From: CAZVIJ01 sp964626735 | GTDB taxonomy: Bacteria; Patescibacteriota; Dojkabacteria; JAOAGR01 | Length of the DNA: 6,643 bases | Reading direction: 5' to 3' | NCBI GenBank assembly: GCA_964626735.1 | Contig: CAZVIJ010000073.1 | Coordinates: 1-6,643, forward strand | Part shown: piece after piece, positions 5,027-6,643 of the stretch | How the letters are laid out: each line of letters begins with the position of its first letter | Numbering within the stretch: position 1 is the first letter of the stretch | The notes under the pieces: model-generated | Databases searched by the model: none | What the model was told of the DNA's origin: nothing | Seen by the model: only the letters and a program-made list of their open reading frames with translations | Translations under genes and position numbers: made by a program

Positions 5027-5050
5027 AATAAGGCGGATCCCTGATATAAT
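5023..5050 (+). promoter_or_regulatory. Promoter of tRNA-Gln
   Basis: TTGAAA (5023-5028), a 16-nt spacer and an extended -10 TGATATAAT (consensus TATAAT at 5045-5050), 14 nt before the tRNA. The -35 box contains the TGA stop codon of the HD-domain gene. Confidence 0.8.
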
Positions 5051-5064
5051 CCTTTGAACTTAAT

Positions 5065-5138
5065 TGCGGGATCGTATAATGGTAGTACAGGAGACTCTGA
5101 ATCTCTTTATCTAGGTTCGAATCCTAGTCCCGCAGCCA
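5065..5138 (+). tRNA. tRNA-Gln (CTG)
   Basis: Canonical 74-nt cloverleaf with encoded CCA. Acceptor TGCGGGA/TCCCGCA is fully paired, with discriminator G as in bacterial tRNA-Gln. The D arm is GTAT-AATGGTA-GTAC. The anticodon arm is GGAGA-CTCTGAA-TCTCT, with U33 and anticodon CTG reading CAG codons. The variable loop is TTAT and the T arm CTAGG-TTCGAAT-CCTAG. It has its own promoter. No clear terminator follows in the 57 nt before the convergent gene. Confidence 0.97.
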
Positions 5139-5195
5139 TGATATAGTTCTGGTTATTTCTCTTCGGTTAACATGTAGGTTGGAAAGGAATAGTAC

Positions 5196-5840
5196 TTACA
5201 CCCGATACTTGCATGAAGCTGATCCTAGCCAAGTATGTGGATTTCCATCCCAACACCATCCTAAATTTGGTCTTTTTTTTCCATTGATCCAAATTGCTGG
5301 AACTCTTTTATCTCCAGGAAACCTTGATGCTAGTAGTGAAAAACAATTATTTTTCATCAAGAATGCAGGAAAGTGTGTAACAACTGCTATACCTTCATCA
5401 ATCGTTAAAGGTGTGCGGTCATTTTTTAGTATAATAGTCATAGCTTCTCTAGGCGCTATATTTATAGTGTTTTTGCCACGATCAATGTCAACGAGTAAAT
5501 ACATAGGGTTTTCTGGTATTGAGACAGACTCAATTGGTAGAAACTCACATGCTTCGCGTGGATATAGTTTCTCTATACCTGTTTTCCCATCTCTTACTAC
5601 TGATGACATCGCAGACTGCGTATTTACGAAAGATAGCTTCACTACAATTACAAAAGGGAGCGTTCCTTTCTCTATATCTATCTTCTCAACCGACAAGTCT
5701 CGTACTTTAGCCAATAACTCACTTGTGAACTTCAAAAAGTCTTCTTGTGTTATACCAGCGAGGGAAGGATAGTTTTTTGCGAGAAGATTATTTATTTGTC
5801 TTTCGAACTCTTTCACGAGCTCAGCTTCTGAAAGTTTCAT
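5196..5840 (-). CDS. DUF5701-like protein of unknown function
   Basis: A 214-aa soluble protein. Its C-terminal half closely fits what I recall of DUF5701, a family of unknown function best known from actinobacteria: YLLVDIDRG (114-122), PLTIDEGIAVVTHFP (144-158), NNCFSLLASR (164-173), RVPAIWI (179-185) and a very conserved tail LGWCWDGNPHTWLGSASC (193-210). The N-terminal YPSLAGI (24-30) and LPFVIVV (61-67) also fit. The conserved Trp, Cys and His in the tail suggest a functional site, but no mechanism is known to me. The opposite strand carries a 197-codon open frame that I treat as a shadow, because only this strand gives a recognisable family. The gene is more AT-rich than its neighbours, converges on tRNA-Gln and diverges from the YdeI-type gene. 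Family assignment is from memory. Confidence 0.75.
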   Translation of the reverse strand: MKLSEAELVKEFERQINNLLAKNYPSLAGITQEDFLKFTSELLAKVRDLSVEKIDIEKGTLPFVIVVKLSFVNTQSAMSSVVRDGKTGIEKLYPREACEFLPIESVSIPENPMYLLVDIDRGKNTINIAPREAMTIILKNDRTPLTIDEGIAVVTHFPAFLMKNNCFSLLASRFPGDKRVPAIWINGKKRPNLGWCWDGNPHTWLGSASCKYRV

Positions 5841-5847
5841 ATTTCAA

Positions 5848-5876
5848 AATATATCAATTGTAATTTTGTGTAACAA
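5848..5876 (-). promoter_or_regulatory. Putative leaderless promoter of the DUF5701-like gene
   Basis: On the minus strand, TTGTTA (5876-5871), a 17-nt spacer and TATATT (5853-5848), then 7 nt to the ATG whose A is at 5840. Transcription should start at or next to the start codon. No ribosome binding site is present. Confidence 0.6.
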
Positions 5877-5967
5877 TTTACTCGTAGTGAACTCACAAAG
5901 AGCATGGCAAGATTTTTTGGACAAATGCCTATAAATCGGAAATTCGTCAGAAACACCTAAAATGAAC

Positions 5968-5973
5968 TACAAT
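5968..5973 (+). promoter_or_regulatory. Putative leaderless -10 box of the YdeI-type gene
   Basis: TACAAT lies exactly 7 nt before the ATG at 5981, with no convincing -35 at standard spacing. The 140-nt divergent region 5841-5980 otherwise shows only TATAAA (5930-5935) and TAAAAT (5959-5964), neither with a -35 partner, and no clear operator. Confidence 0.4.
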
Positions 5974-5980
5974 TTGTCAT

Positions 5981-6583
5981 ATGGCAACTATTACGAAAGA
6001 TCCTCGAGTAGAGGAATTTATACTTCGTTCCGGACGATGGAGCTCTATCGTTAAGGAATTAAGGGCTATTTCGCTTGATTCTGGCCTTGTCGAGGATTAC
6101 AAATGGGATTTACCATGTTATACGCACAATGGGGCAAATATCGTAGTAATCCAATCCTTTAAAAACTATTGCGCGCTCCTTTTCCTCAAAGGTGTTCTGG
6201 TTGACGACCCGAACGGTATTCTGCAAAAAACTGGCGAAAATACTAAAGTCGGCAGGCAAGCCCGGTTTACCGATGTTTCCGACGTGCGACGAGTGAGCAC
6301 GGAACTTAAGGGACTGATCCATTCAGCCATCGAAGTGGAGAAGAAAGGTTTGAAAATTGAAACGCACGATGATTCCGACATAAAAATACCCGAAGAACTC
6401 GAATCGAAATTCGAAGAAATTCCTGCTTTGCGCGAGGCATGGGAAAGACTGACACCAGGTAGAAAACGGGGATATATCTATTACTTTTCCGCCCCAAAAC
6501 ATTCGGAAACTCGGGAAGCAAGAATCGAAAAATATATAGATCGAATCCTTGACGGTATCGGTCTGAATGATCGATATAGCTGA
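5981..6583 (+). CDS. YdeI/OmdA-family protein with DUF1801 domain
   Basis: A 200-aa cytoplasmic protein with two recognisable parts. Residues about 18-115 form a DUF1801 domain: LRAISLDSGLVEDYKWDLPCYT (27-48), NIVVIQSFKNYCALLFLKG (53-71) and RQARFTD (92-98). Residues about 136-196 form the YdeI/OmpD-associated (OmdA) domain: LTPGRKRGYIYYFS (157-170), KHSETREARIEKY (173-185) and RILDGIGLND (188-197). Length and order match the common two-domain YdeI proteins. The family has been linked to bacteriocin protection in the Pfam naming, but the molecular activity is unsettled and no bacteriocin gene is seen here. I chose the ATG at 5981 because it directly follows a -10 box and matches the family's N-terminus. 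It diverges from the DUF5701-like gene. Its own terminator is not evident; the hairpin at its end serves the other strand. Confidence 0.88.
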   Translation: MATITKDPRVEEFILRSGRWSSIVKELRAISLDSGLVEDYKWDLPCYTHNGANIVVIQSFKNYCALLFLKGVLVDDPNGILQKTGENTKVGRQARFTDVSDVRRVSTELKGLIHSAIEVEKKGLKIETHDDSDIKIPEELESKFEEIPALREAWERLTPGRKRGYIYYFSAPKHSETREARIEKYIDRILDGIGLNDRYS

Positions 6584-6593
6584 TCGAATAACG

Positions 6594-6618
6594 AAAAAAG
6601 CCACCGATACGGCGGCTT
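6594..6618 (-). terminator. Rho-independent terminator for a leftward gene entering from the right edge
   Basis: On the minus strand, AAGCCGCCG and CGGTGGCTT pair over 9 bp, with one G-U pair and a TAT loop, and run into a six-T tract. On the plus strand the G-U becomes an A-C mismatch and no T run follows, so it is specific for leftward transcription. A possible minus-strand stop TGA lies at 6620-6618, but only about 25 bases of that gene would be inside the window, too few to identify it. Confidence 0.8.
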
Positions 6619-6643
6619 CAAGTTGAGCGCGATGACCTAACCT

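Noticed and set aside
5179..5772. 197-codon open frame on the plus strand
   Set aside because: It lies antisense to the DUF5701-like gene, which has clear family motifs and a good promoter on the minus strand. The plus-strand product resembles nothing I recognise.
5065..5980. Integrated element with tRNA-Gln as attachment site
   Set aside because: I found no second copy of the tRNA 3' end flanking the DUF5701-like gene and no integrase in the window; only the composition hint remains.
568..6583. Recoded TGA (Gly) as in Gracilibacteria/SR1
   Set aside because: Three well-supported genes end at TGA at their expected family lengths and no in-frame TGA interrupts a conserved protein.
6594..6618. 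Terminator for the YdeI-type gene
   Set aside because: On the plus strand the stem has an A-C mismatch and no T tract follows; the structure is perfect, with six T, only on the minus strand.

Overview
The window looks like chromosomal DNA from a Patescibacteria (Candidate Phyla Radiation) genome, possibly of the Dojkabacteria/Microgenomates type. That placement is an inference from several features: a short FtsB-like protein, a cysteine-rich DUF11 surface protein with a PPNTG-type sorting signal, short divergent small genes, and almost no Shine-Dalgarno sequences. TGA is used as a stop codon (genes ending at 570, 5026 and 6583), so the code is standard and the TGA=Gly groups (SR1/Gracilibacteria) are excluded. 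All tRNAs here encode their CCA ends.

Layout. 1-150: a tRNA-like gene on the minus strand (34-100). It has a near-consensus promoter, intact acceptor, D and T arms and an encoded CCA, but its anticodon arm has shrunk to a 4-bp stem with a 3-nt loop. 166-570: an EVE-domain protein. 613-687: initiator tRNA-fMet, followed by a terminator. 875-2833: a 652-aa surface protein (N-terminal membrane segment, 21-cysteine region, Pro/Thr linker, two DUF11-like domains, sortase-type C-terminus), followed by a strong terminator. 2922-3287: a small multi-pass membrane protein. 3288-3591: an intergenic region with a direct repeat, promoter-like boxes and a very long terminator hairpin, possibly a small RNA. 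3592-3990: an FtsB/DivIC-type division protein. 4073-5026: an HD-superfamily phosphohydrolase. 5065-5138: tRNA-Gln(CUG). 5196-5840 (minus): a DUF5701-like protein. 5981-6583: a YdeI/OmdA-type protein diverging from it. 6594-6618: a terminator serving a leftward gene beyond the right edge.

The genes do not form one pathway. Most appear to be single transcription units with their own promoters. Two recurrent arrangements stand out. Both intact tRNAs have a -35 box overlapping the stop codon of the gene upstream. Three protein genes carry a TAnnnT -10 box exactly 7 nt before ATG, which predicts leaderless mRNAs. The observations most worth follow-up are the tRNA-like gene without an anticodon loop, the candidate small RNA at 3340-3493, the twin C-x10-C module of the surface protein, and the altered pocket motif of the EVE protein. 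I did not find a convincing multi-gene novel system.
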